Origin: Mycolicibacterium komanii
Lineage (GTDB): Bacteria > Actinomycetota > Actinomycetes > Mycobacteriales > Mycobacteriaceae
Assembly: GCF_001050035.1 (NCBI RefSeq)
Contig: NZ_CVTA01000055.1
Span: forward strand, 124,001-188,000
Length of the DNA: 64,000 nt
Reading direction: 5' to 3'
Shown here: in pieces, positions 63,472 to 64,000 of the stretch
Position numbering within the stretch: the first letter of the stretch is position 1
Layout of the letters: each line of letters opens with the position of its first letter
The notes under the pieces: model-generated
Database searches by the model: none
What the model saw: only the letters and a program-made list of their open reading frames with translations
What the model was told of the DNA's origin: nothing
Program-made: the position numbers and the translations under genes

Positions 63472-64000
63472 AATCGGCTGCCCGCCAGGCCATTGCCATC
63501 ACCGGGCCGTTGAGGTTGCCCGACACCATCGTGGGCATCACCGAACAGTCGACGACGCGCAGGTTGTCGACGCCGCGCACGCGTAGGGAGGTGTCCACGA
63601 CGTCGTCGTCGCCCGGCCCCATCGCGCACGTTCCGATCGCGTGATATCCGCAGTAACCGTCATCGAGACCGGAATCGATGATCGCCTGCTCGGTGACGAC
63701 GTCAGCGCCCGGCAGGGTCTCGGCGGCAAGCTGTTCGGCGATCGGTGACTGACCGAACAACCGCCGCATGATGCGGAACAACGCGACACCCTTGTCCCGG
63801 TCGTGCGGTGAGGTGAGATAGCCGGGATCGATGTCCAGCGGCGCCGCCGGGTCGGCCGACGTGATCGTCACCGACCCCTCGCTGTCCGGGCGCAGTACGT
63901 ATCCGATCGCTTGAATCCCCGGTTCGCGCTCGACCGCTGCCGCCTCACCCTGCTCATACGGCGCCAGCGAGAACGGCGCCATCAGGATCTGCGCGTCCGG
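63452..64000 (-). CDS. GMC-family FAD oxidoreductase (choline/alcohol dehydrogenase type), C-terminal part
   Basis: This is the final 182 codons of a gene that begins beyond the right edge. It has the GMC C-terminal signature: [22 protein letters not shown] with the catalytic His, [34 protein letters not shown] with the second catalytic position (Asn in SGNLNGP). Such enzymes oxidise alcohols, choline or sterols. It is convergent with lysR and overlaps it by 20 nt. Confidence 0.9.
   Translation of the reverse strand, partial: [182 protein letters not shown]

Overview
The window is high-GC chromosomal DNA from a mycobacterium, most likely a rapid-growing, environmental Mycolicibacterium-type species. 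The evidence is a complete ESX-4 type VII secretion locus, three tandem secreted cutinases, several F420-dependent luciferase-like oxidoreductases, and a GroEL1 with a His-rich tail next to groES. Gene order from infA to groEL1 matches, as far as I recall it, the Mycobacterium tuberculosis Rv3462c-Rv3417c region read in the opposite direction. I see no rRNA, tRNA, insertion sequence, prophage or CRISPR array; the window is mostly core chromosome with a few accessory insertions.

Layout. 1-14.5 kb is the metabolic and regulatory flank: a truncated NarL-type response regulator, a HAD hydrolase, a serine beta-lactamase-like hydrolase, a nitroreductase, the valine-catabolic operon mmsA / acyl-CoA dehydrogenase / mmsB, a Fur-catalase pair beside a MarR gene, two tandem F420-type oxidoreductases, and a two-gene signalling operon that pairs a cyclic-nucleotide-domain histidine kinase with a response regulator fused to a thioredoxin-reductase-like flavoprotein lacking its dithiol. 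14.5-19.4 kb is the translation/transcription operon infA-rpmJ-rpsM-rpsK-rpsD-rpoA-rplQ-truA. 19.4-23.2 kb holds three cutinases, a drug/metabolite-type transporter and a CGNR-type regulator. 23.3-32.9 kb is ESX-4 (eccB4, mycP4, eccD4, eccC4, an Rv3446c-like membrane protein, esxU, esxT).

33-39.5 kb has rplM-rpsI, then two secreted proteins of unknown function, each followed by a near-identical hairpin, then glmM and a pair of type-VII-substrate-like proteins. 39.5-50 kb has a membrane protein, a DEAD-box helicase, an F420-type oxidoreductase, an alpha/beta-hydrolase-fold protein without the usual Ser nucleophile, glmS, a second hydrolase, the bifunctional NAD(P)HX repair enzyme and glutamate decarboxylase. 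50-58.9 kb has a PucR-like regulator divergent from a lipase-type hydrolase and cupin, then the tightly overlapping alr-hydrolase-tsaE-tsaB-rimI-tsaD operon, then a CIRCE-controlled groES-groEL1. 59-64 kb has a sugar transporter with nagA, a small secreted protein, a cupin, a LysR regulator and the C-terminal end of a GMC oxidoreductase.

The genes connect around cell-envelope amino-sugar supply (glmM, glmS, nagA with a sugar permease, alr), protein export (ESX-4 and its candidate substrates), translation and tRNA modification (ribosomal proteins, TsaBDE, RimI), and stress response (catalase/Fur, GroES/GroEL1). Many genes have a TANNNT -10 hexamer 6-8 nt before the start codon, as expected for leaderless mycobacterial transcripts.
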